Assembly (NCBI RefSeq): GCF_000423645.1
Contig: NZ_AUIJ01000002.1
Coordinates: 248,001 to 312,000, forward strand
DNA: 64,000 nucleotides
Reading direction: 5' to 3'
Source: Sediminimonas qiaohouensis DSM 21189
GTDB taxonomy: Bacteria; Pseudomonadota; Alphaproteobacteria; Rhodobacterales; Rhodobacteraceae
In this document: piece by piece, positions 28,645-37,288 of the stretch
Position numbering within the stretch: position 1 is the stretch's first letter
How the letters are laid out: each line of letters begins with the position of its first letter
Translations under genes and position numbers: made by a program
Notes under the pieces: generated by a model
The model's input: only the letters and a program-made list of their open reading frames with translations
Told to the model about the DNA's origin: nothing
Database searches by the model: none

Positions 28645-29028
28645 CTATTCCGGCGTCCACGCCTCGTAGTCGCTGGATGTTTTTGGATGGGCGCGGCGGA
28701 TTGACCCGCTCGGCGCATAGGCCATCGCGGTGCCGGTCAGGTTTTCCTGGTGCGGCATTTCCCACGGCTTGTGCGCCAAGGGCTTGTCGCTCGGTGCCTC
28801 GTCATAGGTATAATGCAGCCAGCCGTGCCAATCGGGGCTGATGCGGCTTGCCTCGACCTCGCCGTTGTAGATGACCCAGCGGCGCTTGCCGTCGCGGCTG
28901 ACGTAAAACTTGTTACCTTGATCGTCATCGCCCACGTGAACGCCCTTGCGCCAAGTATAGAACTGGGTGTTGAGGGTCTGGCCGTTCCACCAGGTCACGC
29001 TGCGCAGCAAAGTGTTCAGGATGCCCAT
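28645..29028 (-). CDS. NDUFA12-like NADH:ubiquinone oxidoreductase subunit
   Basis: A 127-aa homologue of the mitochondrial complex I accessory subunit B17.2/NDUFA12, which alphaproteobacteria share with mitochondria. Motifs are [45 protein letters not shown] and [10 protein letters not shown]. It sits on the matrix/cytoplasmic arm of complex I. It lies upstream of mlaD and DUF2155 in the conserved order. The ATG at 29028 gives the family-typical N-terminus MGILNTLLR. Confidence 0.94.
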   Translation of the reverse strand: MGILNTLLRSVTWWNGQTLNTQFYTWRKGVHVGDDDQGNKFYVSRDGKRRWVIYNGEVEASRISPDWHGWLHYTYDEAPSDKPLAHKPWEMPHQENLTGTAMAYAPSGSIRRAHPKTSSDYEAWTPE

Positions 29029-29121
29029 CGATCTCTCCGCATTTTCCAAACCCGATATGGACCATTTGCGTGCAAAGGTCCAGTGGCCCGGCACCACAAA
29101 TGGCGGCCATCCACAGCCTGC

Positions 29122-29601
29122 CTATAAAAGCACGTCTTCAACCAATAGCGAAAAAAGCTGCGACTTGCCGCTGACCCCCGCCTTTCTGTAGATCGCCGTG
29201 CATTGCGCCTTGACGGTCCCCTCGCGGGTACTGCGCAGATCGGCGATCTCGGTCAACGACATTCCCTTGAGCAGGAACCACGCCACCTCGGTTTCCGCGG
29301 GGGTCAGATCGAGTTTTCGCAGGTAATCCTCTACAACCTCGGTGAACTCGCCCGACGTCACGCGGCGCGCCGAGTCGGCCCGCCTGATCGCGCGGCTCGC
29401 GTTGATGGCAAGCACAACACCAAGCACCGCCCCCAATACCAGCCCCAGACTGGCGCCGATATCGACAAGCTCCCGCGTCTGCCAGCGCAATGGAATGGTC
29501 GGCAGCCCCAGGATGGCCGCCAGGATCTCCCACAGGAAATAGGCCCCGCAGCCGACCTGCACCAGCACAAGCGCCCACAGCAGCCAGGGATGCCTCAGCA
29601 T
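29122..29601 (-). CDS. membrane-anchored LuxR-type regulator
   Basis: A 159-aa protein. Two N-terminal membrane helices (about 5-32 and 46-68) are followed by a C-terminal LuxR-like helix-turn-helix (LTPAETEVAWFLLKGMSLTE, REGTVKAQCTAIYRKAGV). The DNA-binding domain would face the cytoplasm. No phospho-acceptor domain is present, so the membrane part may sense an envelope signal. The start is uncertain; ATG at 29601 begins directly before helix 1. It is the last gene of a three-gene set with two secreted proteins and probably controls envelope functions (inference). Confidence 0.78.
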   Translation of the reverse strand: MLRHPWLLWALVLVQVGCGAYFLWEILAAILGLPTIPLRWQTRELVDIGASLGLVLGAVLGVVLAINASRAIRRADSARRVTSGEFTEVVEDYLRKLDLTPAETEVAWFLLKGMSLTEIADLRSTREGTVKAQCTAIYRKAGVSGKSQLFSLLVEDVLL

Positions 29602-29644
29602 GCTGGCACCCGCGCGCCCGGTCCGGCTTTCGGCGGGTGCGACA

Positions 29645-30103
29645 TCATTGGCCGATTCCTCCGACCCCGCCGCCGACGCCCCCAACGCCGCCTCCGGCGC
29701 CACCGGCCCCTGTGCCATCAGCCCCTGTGCCGCCGCCGGATACATCTCCGCCGGTCGCGCCATCCACCGCACCAGTTACGCCATCGATTACACCGCCGAC
29801 GCCATCACCGGGATCCTTGGACATGTCCTGCTCAGCTGTTTCGGGGGTAGCCTGATCCGACAGCGGAAAAACCTGGTCCCGGATAATCCGCCCTGTGGCG
29901 CGGTTTAGCACGACTTCGCGCAGGTAGTCGTCGCTCCGTGCGGTGATCAGGATACGGCCCAGCCAGGTGCGCTTGACCTCCGTCACCGCGTATCCCTGCT
30001 TCTCGACCAGGTTGACCACCGGCCGGGCCACTTCGGGCTCGGCAAAGGCCGGAACAGCAGCAAACACAAGCGCAGCAAATGCAATGGCAACAAAAGGTCT
30101 CAT
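29645..30103 (-). CDS. secreted PepSY-like protein with Gly-rich tail
   Basis: A 152-aa precursor. A signal peptide (MRPFVAIAFAALVFA, cleavage near AFA-EPE) is followed by a PepSY-like region of about 55 residues (VNLVEKQGYAVTEVKRTW, RDQVFPL) and a C-terminal half made almost only of Gly, Val, Ala, Asp and Thr (DGVTGAVDGATGGDVSGGG, GGVGGVGGG). The tail resembles that of the next upstream gene. Not recognised as a named protein. Its stop is 43 bp before the regulator start. Confidence 0.72.
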   Translation of the reverse strand: MRPFVAIAFAALVFAAVPAFAEPEVARPVVNLVEKQGYAVTEVKRTWLGRILITARSDDYLREVVLNRATGRIIRDQVFPLSDQATPETAEQDMSKDPGDGVGGVIDGVTGAVDGATGGDVSGGGTGADGTGAGGAGGGVGGVGGGVGGIGQ

Positions 30104-30189
30104 GACGGCATCCGGGTCCAAGGCAAACAGACGTAGGATCACGGGGGGTGGGCTGTCAATGCCCACGCCCCCGGTCCGCTCGACGGGTA

Positions 30190-30720
30190 TCAGAAGCTGA
30201 CGCCGGCTGCACCGCCAACGGCGCCGCCGACACTTCCGCCAACGCCGCCGCTACCGGCCGATGCACCGCCGCCGGCGCTACCCGAAGCGTCGGCACCAAC
30301 GGACAGCCCGTCCAGCGCAGAACTGACGGCCCCGTTGATCGCGCCAACAGCGGTTTCGGCCTCGGCCCGGGCCCTGCTTGCGGTGCTTCCTGCGGCTTCG
30401 ACGGCCGTATCCGTGCCGACCGTCGCCCGCAGTTTGGCCTTGGTGCCGGCGTCGCTCTCCGCCTCGTCACCCTCGGCGCTTTCTTCGTCCGAGCTCGTTC
30501 CCGCCCGAACCTGGGCACGGGTCCGCACCCGTTCGGAAAGCTGCGCTTCGGTACGGTGGTCAGTCAGTTCGACATTTGCATCCGCGTTGGTTTCCGCAGC
30601 TACGTTCGCGCCAACCATCGCCCTGTGGGACGTGCCTTCGGCAACAACAGGCAACGCCGTCGCCAGCCCCGCAACCGCGGTCAATGACATGGTAAGTGTT
30701 TTGAATGTAAAGGTTTTCAT
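30190..30720 (-). CDS. secreted Ala/Gly-rich low-complexity protein
   Basis: A 176-aa precursor with a signal peptide (LTMSLTAVAGLATALPVVA). The mature part is highly charged in the middle (SSDEESAEGDEAESD), then Ala-rich, and ends in a Gly/Ser/Val-rich tail (GGVGGSVGGAVGG). There are no cysteines. No family recognised. It is the first gene of the set and follows GGAGGAGG by 6 bases, which suggests strong translation. An inverted repeat CACGGC-N5-GCCGTG lies at 30756-30772 in its leader. Confidence 0.7.
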   Translation of the reverse strand: MKTFTFKTLTMSLTAVAGLATALPVVAEGTSHRAMVGANVAAETNADANVELTDHRTEAQLSERVRTRAQVRAGTSSDEESAEGDEAESDAGTKAKLRATVGTDTAVEAAGSTASRARAEAETAVGAINGAVSSALDGLSVGADASGSAGGGASAGSGGVGGSVGGAVGGAAGVSF

Positions 30721-31014
30721 GGCGAACCTCCTCCAATTCCGATCTGTGTGTGTCGCACGGCCGATCGCCGTGTATCCAATCACCTAGACGCGGATATGGG
30801 AGCCAGATACTGGACAAATGTCCGGTTGGCGCCCGCATAAGCCAAAGTCATACGCCAATGATGCCGCACACGAGGCATTTCCTCACGGCTGATCAAAGGG
30901 AATTGGCCCCCTGGGCAACCCCATGCCGCGCGCACCGGTCCCCAACCAACGCAAAAAGGCGGGCGCAACGACCGCTCCAAGCTCATTGCTCCGGTTCCGT
31001 ATTGGCAGCGTATG

Positions 31015-31230
31015 GCCTGTTGCTGCCGTTGAGGCCTGGCCCAATGCGCGGAATAGAGACGCGCTTGCGCGCCGCCGCGCAGCGCCCGACCCTCCTCTCG
31101 GGCGGGCGCTTTGGCGGGCGTATCAAATGATTGATAACGCAGAGGCATTTGGCCGGGATAAAGCGCGATCCACAAGCGTTGCTGTGCCCACCCGGCGGTC
31201 AAGCACTGCGCGGCTTCTCAATTGATCGCC
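31015..31230 (+). repeat. dispersed repeat, copy A
   Basis: About 215 bp that match, in inverted orientation, 43229-43490. Shared landmarks are a GC-rich 31-base identical block around 31060-31091, ATGATTGATAACG against GTGATTGATAACG near 31127, and TGCGCGGCT(T)CTCAAT near 31206. Copy A lacks the about 47-bp double hairpin present in copy B. The last 30 bp also recur near 55320-55350. Confidence 0.75.
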
Positions 31231-31350
31231 CTATGTCCGCTCAGGGCCAGCTTACCCACTTCCCGAACAGCCCCGAAAGCCTCCTTCGTCCGTTGACCCA
31301 ATATCCGCGACGCACAGCCATCCCGGCCTGAATATGCGCCACGAAACGCG

Positions 31351-31378
31351 AAAAGGCGGGCCCGACAGCCCGCCTTTT
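31351..31378 (-). terminator. clpX terminator
   Basis: AAAAGGCGGGC with a 6-base loop and its exact complement GCCCGCCTTTT: an 11-bp stem flanked by A and T runs, so it can work in both directions. It lies 27 bp after the clpX stop. Confidence 0.85.
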
Positions 31379-31404
31379 CCAAACTCTCGCACTTTCCGGG
31401 TGGA

Positions 31405-32670
31405 TTACCCCGCAGTGGCGCTTTCTTTCTTGTCCTCGGCATAAATCATCAACGGTGCCGCGCCGTGGGTCACTGATTCCTCGTTCACGACCACTTCCTC
31501 GACACCCTCTGCGCCGGGCAGTTCGAACATCGTGTCCAGCAGGATATCCTCCAGGATCGATCGAAGCCCCCGCGCGCCGGTCTTGCGCTCGATGGCGCGC
31601 TTGGCGATCGCCTTGAGCGCGTCATCGGTAAAAGTCAGCTCTGCCTCTTCCAGCTCGAACAAGCGTTGATACTGTTTGACCAGCGCGTTCTTGGGCTGCG
31701 TCAGGATGGTCACCAGCGCATCCTCATCCAGGTCCTCCAGCGTGGCTATAACCGGCAAGCGGCCCACGAATTCCGGAATCAGGCCGAACTTCAACAGGTC
31801 TTCGGGCTCAAGGGTCTTGAGCTTTTCACCAACGCGCCCGTCATCGGGGTCTTTCACATCGGCCCCGAATCCCATCGCGCTGCCCTTGCCGCGCTGCGCG
31901 ATGATCCGCTCCAGCCCGGCAAATGCGCCGCCCACGATGAACAGGATGTTGGTCGTATCCACCTGCAGGAACTCCTGCTGCGGATGCTTGCGCCCGCCCT
32001 GCGGCGGCACGCTGGCCACGGTGCCTTCCATCATCTTCAGCAGCGCCTGCTGCACGCCCTCGCCCGACACGTCCCGCGTGATCGAGGGGTTTTCCGACTT
32101 GCGCGTGATCTTGTCGATTTCGTCGATATAGACGATGCCGCGCTGCGCCCGCTCGACGTTGTATTCGCTCGATTGCAGCAGCTTGAGGATGATGTTCTCC
32201 ACATCCTCGCCAACATACCCCGCCTCGGTCAGCGTGGTGGCGTCCGCCATGGTGAACGGCACATCCAGGATCCGCGCCAGCGTCTGCGCCAACAGGGTCT
32301 TGCCGCAGCCCGTCGGCCCGATCAGCAGGATGTTGGACTTCGACAGCTCGATATCGCTGCTCTTGGCCGAATGATTAAGCCGCTTGTAGTGGTTGTGCAC
32401 CGCCACCGACAGCACCCGCTTGGCCATCGCCTGGCCGATCACGTAATCGTCCAGCACCTCGCAGATATCACCGGGCGTCGGCACGCCCTCGGACGATTTC
32501 AGCCCCGCCGATTTCGTCTCCTCGCGGATGATGTCCATGCACAGCTCGACGCATTCATCACAGATGAAAACCGTCGGGCCGGCAATCAGCTTGCGCACCT
32601 CGTGCTGGCTTTTGCCACAAAAGCTGCAGTAGAGGGTATTCTTGCTGTCGCCGCTTGAATTCGTTGCCAT
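31405..32670 (-). CDS. clpX: ATP-dependent Clp protease ATP-binding subunit ClpX
   Basis: A 421-aa AAA+ unfoldase that feeds substrates to ClpP. The N-terminal zinc-binding domain has Cys15/Cys18 (CSFC) and Cys37/Cys40 (CDEC). Walker A is GPTGCGKT, Walker [10 protein letters not shown], and pore/sensor motifs include GYVGEDVEN and [11 protein letters not shown]-like sequence ([11 protein letters not shown]). Full length and canonical. It lies 139 bp downstream of clpP in the same direction. Confidence 0.97.
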   Translation of the reverse strand: MATNSSGDSKNTLYCSFCGKSQHEVRKLIAGPTVFICDECVELCMDIIREETKSAGLKSSEGVPTPGDICEVLDDYVIGQAMAKRVLSVAVHNHYKRLNHSAKSSDIELSKSNILLIGPTGCGKTLLAQTLARILDVPFTMADATTLTEAGYVGEDVENIILKLLQSSEYNVERAQRGIVYIDEIDKITRKSENPSITRDVSGEGVQQALLKMMEGTVASVPPQGGRKHPQQEFLQVDTTNILFIVGGAFAGLERIIAQRGKGSAMGFGADVKDPDDGRVGEKLKTLEPEDLLKFGLIPEFVGRLPVIATLEDLDEDALVTILTQPKNALVKQYQRLFELEEAELTFTDDALKAIAKRAIERKTGARGLRSILEDILLDTMFELPGAEGVEEVVVNEESVTHGAAPLMIYAEDKKESATAG

Positions 32671-32809
32671 ATCGTCCCTTTCAGGCCTCGCTCATCGGCT
32701 GCTTCCGCCGCTGTGACGGTGCGCAGGGTGTCTTGTAACAGCTTAGGTCAGCACCAAGCCAGTCACAACGTCAAATTCATCACCTGATGACAGTCCGCGG
32801 CGGCTTGCC

Positions 32810-33457
32810 TCAGGTGTCCTTGCCGCTCTCGTCGCCGTCACCGGGCGTGATACGGCTCTCGACGATCTCGTCGATCAAGCCCCAGTCGCGCGCCTCCTCG
32901 GGTGACATGAAGTGATCGCGCTCCAGGGCCGCCTCGACCTTGCTTAGCTTCTGGCCCGTATGACGTACGTAGATCTCGTTCAAGCGCTTTTTCAGCTTCA
33001 TCGTCTCTTCGGCATGGATCATGATATCCGTCGCCTGGCCCTGGTAGCCGCCCGACGGCTGGTGCACCATGATCCGGCTGTTGGGCAAGGAAAATCGCAT
33101 CCCCTTTGCCCCCGCCGTCAACAGCAACGAGCCCATCGACGCCGCCTGCCCGATCACCAGCGTGCTGACCTTGGGCTTGATGTACTGCATCGTATCATAA
33201 ATCGACAGCCCACTGGTAACGACACCGCCGGGGCTGTTGATATACATGCTGATTTCCTTCGACGGGTTCTCCGCCTCCAGGTGCAAAAGCTGCGCCACGA
33301 TCAGGCTCGACATGCCGTCATGCACCGGCCCGTTCACGAAGATGATCCGCTCCTTCAGCAGCCGCGAAAAAATGTCGTAGGCCCGCTCGCCCCGGCTGGT
33401 CTGTTCGACCACCATGGGAACCAGCGTATTCATGTAGGTTTCAAAAGGGTCTGTCAT
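32810..33457 (-). CDS. clpP: ATP-dependent Clp protease proteolytic subunit
   Basis: A 215-aa serine protease subunit. The catalytic Ser107 is in [10 protein letters not shown] and His132 in MVHQPSGG, with the third residue (Asp) in the [10 protein letters not shown] region. The N-terminus [20 protein letters not shown] is that of the housekeeping ClpP. It is upstream of clpX in the usual order. Confidence 0.97.
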   Translation of the reverse strand: MTDPFETYMNTLVPMVVEQTSRGERAYDIFSRLLKERIIFVNGPVHDGMSSLIVAQLLHLEAENPSKEISMYINSPGGVVTSGLSIYDTMQYIKPKVSTLVIGQAASMGSLLLTAGAKGMRFSLPNSRIMVHQPSGGYQGQATDIMIHAEETMKLKKRLNEIYVRHTGQKLSKVEAALERDHFMSPEEARDWGLIDEIVESRITPGDGDESGKDT

Positions 33458-33765
33458 ATCTGCCTGCCTGCAAGTGTTGGATCATCATTGATGGGAAGAT
33501 GCTAAAGGAGTCTTAGTGTCGCGCCCACCGGGCTGCAAGGGGCGGTGCGCCATTTCTACGCTCCGCGCAAGACCCTGCCCCACGATCGCGCCTCTCCGCC
33601 TCGGCTCGCAACGCATTGCCCCTCCAGTGCCGGCGCTCCCGCACGGTTTGGCTGTCGCAGACCGCCTGTGCATCTTCTGGCCCCAAAATATCCCGGGGGA
33701 ATCGCCGCCAGGCGATGGGGGCAGCGCCCCCACACGCGCGAAATCACATGATAGACGTGTGCGGA
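33458..33765. other. 308-bp gene-free stretch between DUF4167 and clpP
   Basis: It holds the clpP leader and promoter region (33458 to about 33540) and, next to the DUF4167 stop, a repeated terminator-like element (33671-33731). No open frame with a ribosome site was found. I could not identify a convincing heat-shock promoter. Confidence 0.6.
33671..33731 (-). repeat. palindromic terminator-associated repeat, copy 1
   Basis: It contains two hairpins, ATCGCC-GCCA-GGCGAT and GGGGGC-AGC-GCCCCC, next to CCGGGGGA and CCCCAAAATAT. A near-identical copy is at 55251-55313. Read on the minus strand, out of the DUF4167 gene, the hairpins are followed by TATTTTGGGG, so it can act as the terminator of that gene. 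Elements of this type are common after genes in the Rhodobacteraceae. Confidence 0.75.
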
Positions 33766-34389
33766 CTACTCCGCGGCAGCGGGCTCATCAGGCGATTGGC
33801 CGTTGCCCTGCACCGACTCGCTGCCACCATCTTTGCCGCCATCGGCCTTTCTCTCGGCCTTGGGTTTGCGCGGTGCGCCGGATCGACCGCGCGCGTTGCG
33901 CGGCTTGCGCGGCTTGCTTTCCGGCGTCTCCACAAGGTTGCTGTCCTCGGCCGGGGCCTCGGCATTCCCTGCACCGGCGCTCTCGGCGCCGTCGTCCTGG
34001 CGCTGCTCCTTGGCTTTGCCTTGCTGCTGATCGCCGCCTGCATTGCCCTCGCGCTCCTGGCGTTGTGCGCGTTCGCGGTCCCGCTCGGCCTGGCGCTCGC
34101 GATTCTCGCGCTCTTGCTGTTCGCGGCGCTGATCCATCTCGCGCTGCGCCTCGCTCAGCATGCGCAGATAGTGTTCCGCGTGCTGTTGGAAGTTCTCGGC
34201 CGCCACCCGGTCGTTGCCCAACTGCGCATCACGCGCCAGCTGGTTGTACTTGTCGATGATCTGCTGCGGGGTGCCCCGCACCTTGCCTTCTGGGCCCGAA
34301 CTGTCGAATACCCGGTTGACGATATTCCCGACAGAGCGCCCGGAATTGCGGTTCGACTTGGACCGCGACCTTGATTTGCTTGATCTCAT
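33766..34389 (-). CDS. DUF4167-domain protein
   Basis: A 207-aa protein. The basic N-terminal DUF4167 domain (about 1-85: RSSKSRSRSKSNRNSGRSVG, NRVFDSSGPEGKVRG, NFQQHAEHYLRML) is followed by a long, highly charged, probably disordered tail rich in Glu, Arg, Gln and Lys. It is found downstream of prfA-prmC in alphaproteobacteria. The composition suggests RNA or ribosome binding, but the function is unknown. The ATG at 34389 starts exactly at the domain. Confidence 0.88.
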   Translation of the reverse strand: MRSSKSRSRSKSNRNSGRSVGNIVNRVFDSSGPEGKVRGTPQQIIDKYNQLARDAQLGNDRVAAENFQQHAEHYLRMLSEAQREMDQRREQQERENRERQAERDRERAQRQEREGNAGGDQQQGKAKEQRQDDGAESAGAGNAEAPAEDSNLVETPESKPRKPRNARGRSGAPRKPKAERKADGGKDGGSESVQGNGQSPDEPAAAE

Positions 34390-34574
34390 GTTTTCAGTGT
34401 CCAGCCTTGGCACATTCTCGTTGCTCCCCGCGGTGCGCCTCGTGCGCTGTGTAACATGTGCGGTCACAACATTTTCTGGCTTGGCGTCAGGCGGGATCGC
34501 CGCGAGGCATCCACCGCTCTGACGTCCCTGAAATGTCATGCCAACTGCTCAGTGACAAGGGGGAAGCAGACATT

Positions 34575-35480
34575 TTATGCACTTTTTCGCGGATTTACCG
34601 CGGTTTCCGTTGCATTTTCGCCGCGCATTCCCCGCACCACGCGGTCGCGCCCGTCCAGATCGGGCAGAACCGAGATGTCGATAAGACCCGCTTCGCGCAG
34701 CAGATTTGACACTGCGCCCCCCTGCGTCGGCCCGATCTCCAGCAAGACGCACCCGCCCGGCGCCAGATGCGCACGCAGGCCCGCCGCGATGGCGCGATAC
34801 GCCCCCAACCCGTCCCCTTCATCGGTCAGCGCCATGCGCGGCTCGTGCCGCAACTCCGGCGCCAACCCCTCCATTTCCTCTGCCGCGATATAGGGCGGGT
34901 TCGACACGATCAGGTCGAACTGCCCGCCAACACCGGCGAACCAGTCGCCTTGCAAGAACGCGCACCGCTCCTCCACCCCGAGGCGGCGCGCGTTTTCCCG
35001 CGCCACGTTCAACGCCTGCGGCGACAACTCGGTGCCAACGCCCCGTGCCGCCGGCCGCTCCGCCAGCAACGTGATCAGGATCGCCCCGGACCCAACCCCT
35101 ATATCCAGAACCGTGTCGAAAGGCCGCTCCAGGGCGGCCTCAATCAGCGTCTCCGTCTCGGGGCGCGGATCCAGCACATCGGGGCCAACTTTGAACCGCC
35201 GCCCATAAAACAGACGCTGGCCCGTCAAATGCGAAACCGGCTCACGCCCGGCACGGCGGCGCACAAGGCCCCGGAACCGATCGTGCTGTTTGGCAGTCAT
35301 AGCGTAATGCGCCATCAGGATCAGGCGCGATGGATCAACGCCCAAAACATGCGCCATCAGGTGCCCCGCATCGCGCGCGGCCCCTTCGATCCCATGCTTG
35401 TCCAGATAGTGGATCGCCTCGCGCAGGGCGCCGCCAACCTCAAGGCTCGGATCATCGGCGGGGCGGCTGCCCTCAGACAT
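34575..35480 (-). CDS. prmC: peptide chain release factor N5-glutamine methyltransferase
   Basis: A 301-aa methyltransferase that modifies the Gln of the GGQ motif in release factors. The SAM-binding motif [14 protein letters not shown] and catalytic NPPY ([11 protein letters not shown]) are present, with an N-terminal helical PrmC domain. Its start overlaps the prfA stop by 8 bp, so enzyme and substrate are co-translated. Confidence 0.95.
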   Translation of the reverse strand: MSEGSRPADDPSLEVGGALREAIHYLDKHGIEGAARDAGHLMAHVLGVDPSRLILMAHYAMTAKQHDRFRGLVRRRAGREPVSHLTGQRLFYGRRFKVGPDVLDPRPETETLIEAALERPFDTVLDIGVGSGAILITLLAERPAARGVGTELSPQALNVARENARRLGVEERCAFLQGDWFAGVGGQFDLIVSNPPYIAAEEMEGLAPELRHEPRMALTDEGDGLGAYRAIAAGLRAHLAPGGCVLLEIGPTQGGAVSNLLREAGLIDISVLPDLDGRDRVVRGMRGENATETAVNPRKSA

Positions 35481-36525
35481 CGTTCATCTCGGCCATCAGG
35501 GCCGCCTGGTGATCGCTGATCAGGGCGTCGATGATCTCGTCCAGATCGCCCATCATCACCTGGTCCAGCTTGTAAAGCGTCAGGTTGATCCGGTGATCGG
35601 TCACCCGTCCCTGCGGAAAGTTGTAGGTGCGGATGCGTTCGCTACGATCGCCGCTGCCGACCTGTGCCCGCCGGTCCGCGGCCCGCGCGCCCTCGACGCG
35701 CTGGCGCTCAAGATCGAACAGGCGCGCGCGCAGCACATTCATCGCTATATCGCGGTTGCGGTGCTGCGACTTTTGCGAACTGGTCACGACGATATCCGTC
35801 GGCAAATGGGTGATGCGCACCGCCGAATCGGTGGTGTTCACGTGCTGTCCACCCGCGCCGCTTGACCGCATCGTGTCGATCCGCAGATCGTTCGGGTCGA
35901 TCTCGACATCCACCTCCTCGGCCTCTGGCAGCACCGCCACCGTCGCGGCCGAGGTATGGATGCGCCCGCCCGATTCGGTGCTGGGCACGCGCTGCACCCT
36001 GTGCACGCCGCTTTCGAACTTGAGGCGCGCGAACACGCCCGCGCCCTTCACATGCGCCACCACCTCGCGGATACCGCCCAGCTCGGTCTCCTGCATCTCG
36101 ACGATGTCCATGCTCCAGCCGCGCGCCTCGGCATAGCGTTGGTACATCCGCAGCAGATCGGCGGCGAACAGCGCCGCCTCGTCGCCGCCGGTGCCGGGGC
36201 GGATCTCGATCATGGCGGGCCTGGCGTCAGCCGCGTCCTTGGGCAGCAGCGCCTTTTGCAACTCTGCCTCGATGGCCTCAAGCCGCTCTTCCAGCTTCGG
36301 CAATTCCTCCTGCGCGAGCGCGCGCATCTCCTCGTCGTCCATCATCGCCCGCGTCTCTTCGATCTCGGACATGAGGGCATTATGCGCGGCCACCTGCTGC
36401 GCCACCGGGCGCAACTCGGCATACTCGCGGCCAAGGGCGGCTATATCGCCGCCCCCCTCGGCCAGCCGGGCCTCGAGATATTCGAAACGTTGGGTAATCC
36501 GGTCCAGCCGGTCGCGCGAGATCAT
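35473..36525 (-). CDS. prfA: peptide chain release factor 1
   Basis: A 350-aa class I release factor for UAA and UAG stops. The GGQ catalytic motif ([17 protein letters not shown]) and the codon-reading region [13 protein letters not shown] are intact. The ATG at 36525 gives the standard N-terminus ([20 protein letters not shown]) and standard length; the longer upstream frame is not supported. Confidence 0.96.
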   Translation of the reverse strand: MISRDRLDRITQRFEYLEARLAEGGGDIAALGREYAELRPVAQQVAAHNALMSEIEETRAMMDDEEMRALAQEELPKLEERLEAIEAELQKALLPKDAADARPAMIEIRPGTGGDEAALFAADLLRMYQRYAEARGWSMDIVEMQETELGGIREVVAHVKGAGVFARLKFESGVHRVQRVPSTESGGRIHTSAATVAVLPEAEEVDVEIDPNDLRIDTMRSSGAGGQHVNTTDSAVRITHLPTDIVVTSSQKSQHRNRDIAMNVLRARLFDLERQRVEGARAADRRAQVGSGDRSERIRTYNFPQGRVTDHRINLTLYKLDQVMMGDLDEIIDALISDHQAALMAEMNDV

Positions 36526-36587
36526 GGCCCTGCTGTCCCCCATTCGCCCCCTTTGGTCAAGAGGGCAGCCCATGCTATCATCGGCGC

Positions 36588-36905
36588 ATGCGACATAAAC
36601 CGGCCCTCCTGCTTGCGCCATTGTGCCTTGCCATACCCCTGCCGGGCACATCCGCCGCGCTCGCCGATACCACTATCGGCGGCAAGACGGTGGATTGTTA
36701 TTGCACCGACAAGAGCGGCGCGCGCGTCGAGCTGGGGCAAAGCATCTGCTTGCAAGTGGACGGGCGCATGTTCACCGCACAGTGCCAAATGTCGCTCAAC
36801 GTGCCGATGTGGCGCGAGGTGGCGTCGGGCTGCCTCAGCTCACGCATCGCGCCCCAACTGGTCGAGCCACCGGCTGACGCGGGCCTTGTTGACCCCCATA
36901 TCTGA
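36588..36905 (+). CDS. small secreted protein
   Basis: A 105-aa precursor with a signal peptide ([21 protein letters not shown]). The mature part has four cysteines in the order CYC, C, C, then one more near residue 82 ([33 protein letters not shown]), suggesting disulfides in the periplasm. Family unknown. It is divergent from prfA by 62 bp and overlaps the convergent DUF1499 gene by 66 bp at its 3' end. Confidence 0.7.
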   Translation: MRHKPALLLAPLCLAIPLPGTSAALADTTIGGKTVDCYCTDKSGARVELGQSICLQVDGRMFTAQCQMSLNVPMWREVASGCLSSRIAPQLVEPPADAGLVDPHI

Positions 36906-37259
36906 ACGCCCGAACCGAAGTCGCGCATGAATGATCAAGGTATCACCGCGTAGCACAACGGTCGTGTAATCGGGAAACCCCCAAAAGGCCGAGCGCGTGA
37001 CATAACTCAGCATGCCCTCGTCCAGCGACCCGGCCAGATGCACGGTGCGCGGCGTGGCGCGAATGATCGCATCCAGCCGCGCCAGATCCTCCGCCGTGCC
37101 CGGCACCGCGCGGATCACCCCGGCGGCATAGTCGTGGTCCTGCCGCACAAGCGGCGCAACATGCCATCGTGCCGGGTCCGTGGGCGCCAGCCGCACCCAA
37201 AGGGCGATCCCAATGCCCACCACCACTGCGGCGATAAGGACCGCGGCAAACCATTTCAT
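36840..37259 (-). CDS. DUF1499 family protein
   Basis: A 139-aa protein with one N-terminal membrane helix (FAAVLIAAVVVGIGIALWV) followed by a DUF1499-like domain ([33 protein letters not shown]). The family is widespread in proteobacteria and chloroplasts, with unknown function. The ATG at 37259 places the helix at the N-terminus. It overlaps the preceding convergent gene by 66 bp. Confidence 0.82.
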   Translation of the reverse strand: MKWFAAVLIAAVVVGIGIALWVRLAPTDPARWHVAPLVRQDHDYAAGVIRAVPGTAEDLARLDAIIRATPRTVHLAGSLDEGMLSYVTRSAFWGFPDYTTVVLRGDTLIIHARLRFGRSDMGVNKARVSRWLDQLGRDA

Positions 37260-37288
37260 GACACGTCTCCTTGCTTGGGGGCACGGCG

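Larger units (their letters stand above)
30721..31404. other. 684-bp gene-free stretch before clpX 3' end
   Basis: It holds the leader and promoter of the secreted-protein gene (30721 to about 30800), a copy of a dispersed repeat (31015-31230) and the clpX terminator (31351-31378). Short open frames here have no ribosome site and are broken versions of those found in the second repeat copy at 43.3 kb. I see no supportable gene. Confidence 0.7.

Noticed and set aside
30923-31225. Possible 100-aa gene in the 31-kb gap
   Set aside because: Low-complexity Arg/Ala-rich translation lying within repeat copy A; the similar frame in copy B is interrupted relative to it.
31351-31378. tRNA or small RNA fold
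   Set aside because: A simple 11-bp hairpin flanked by A and T runs directly after clpX; a terminator explains it.
31666-32658. 330-codon open frame antisense to clpX
   Set aside because: Shadow; clpX on the other strand is complete and conserved.
33458-33540. Heat-shock (sigma32) promoter of clpP
   Set aside because: A CCCAT-like -10 is present on the minus strand, but no CTTGAA-like -35 at the right distance.
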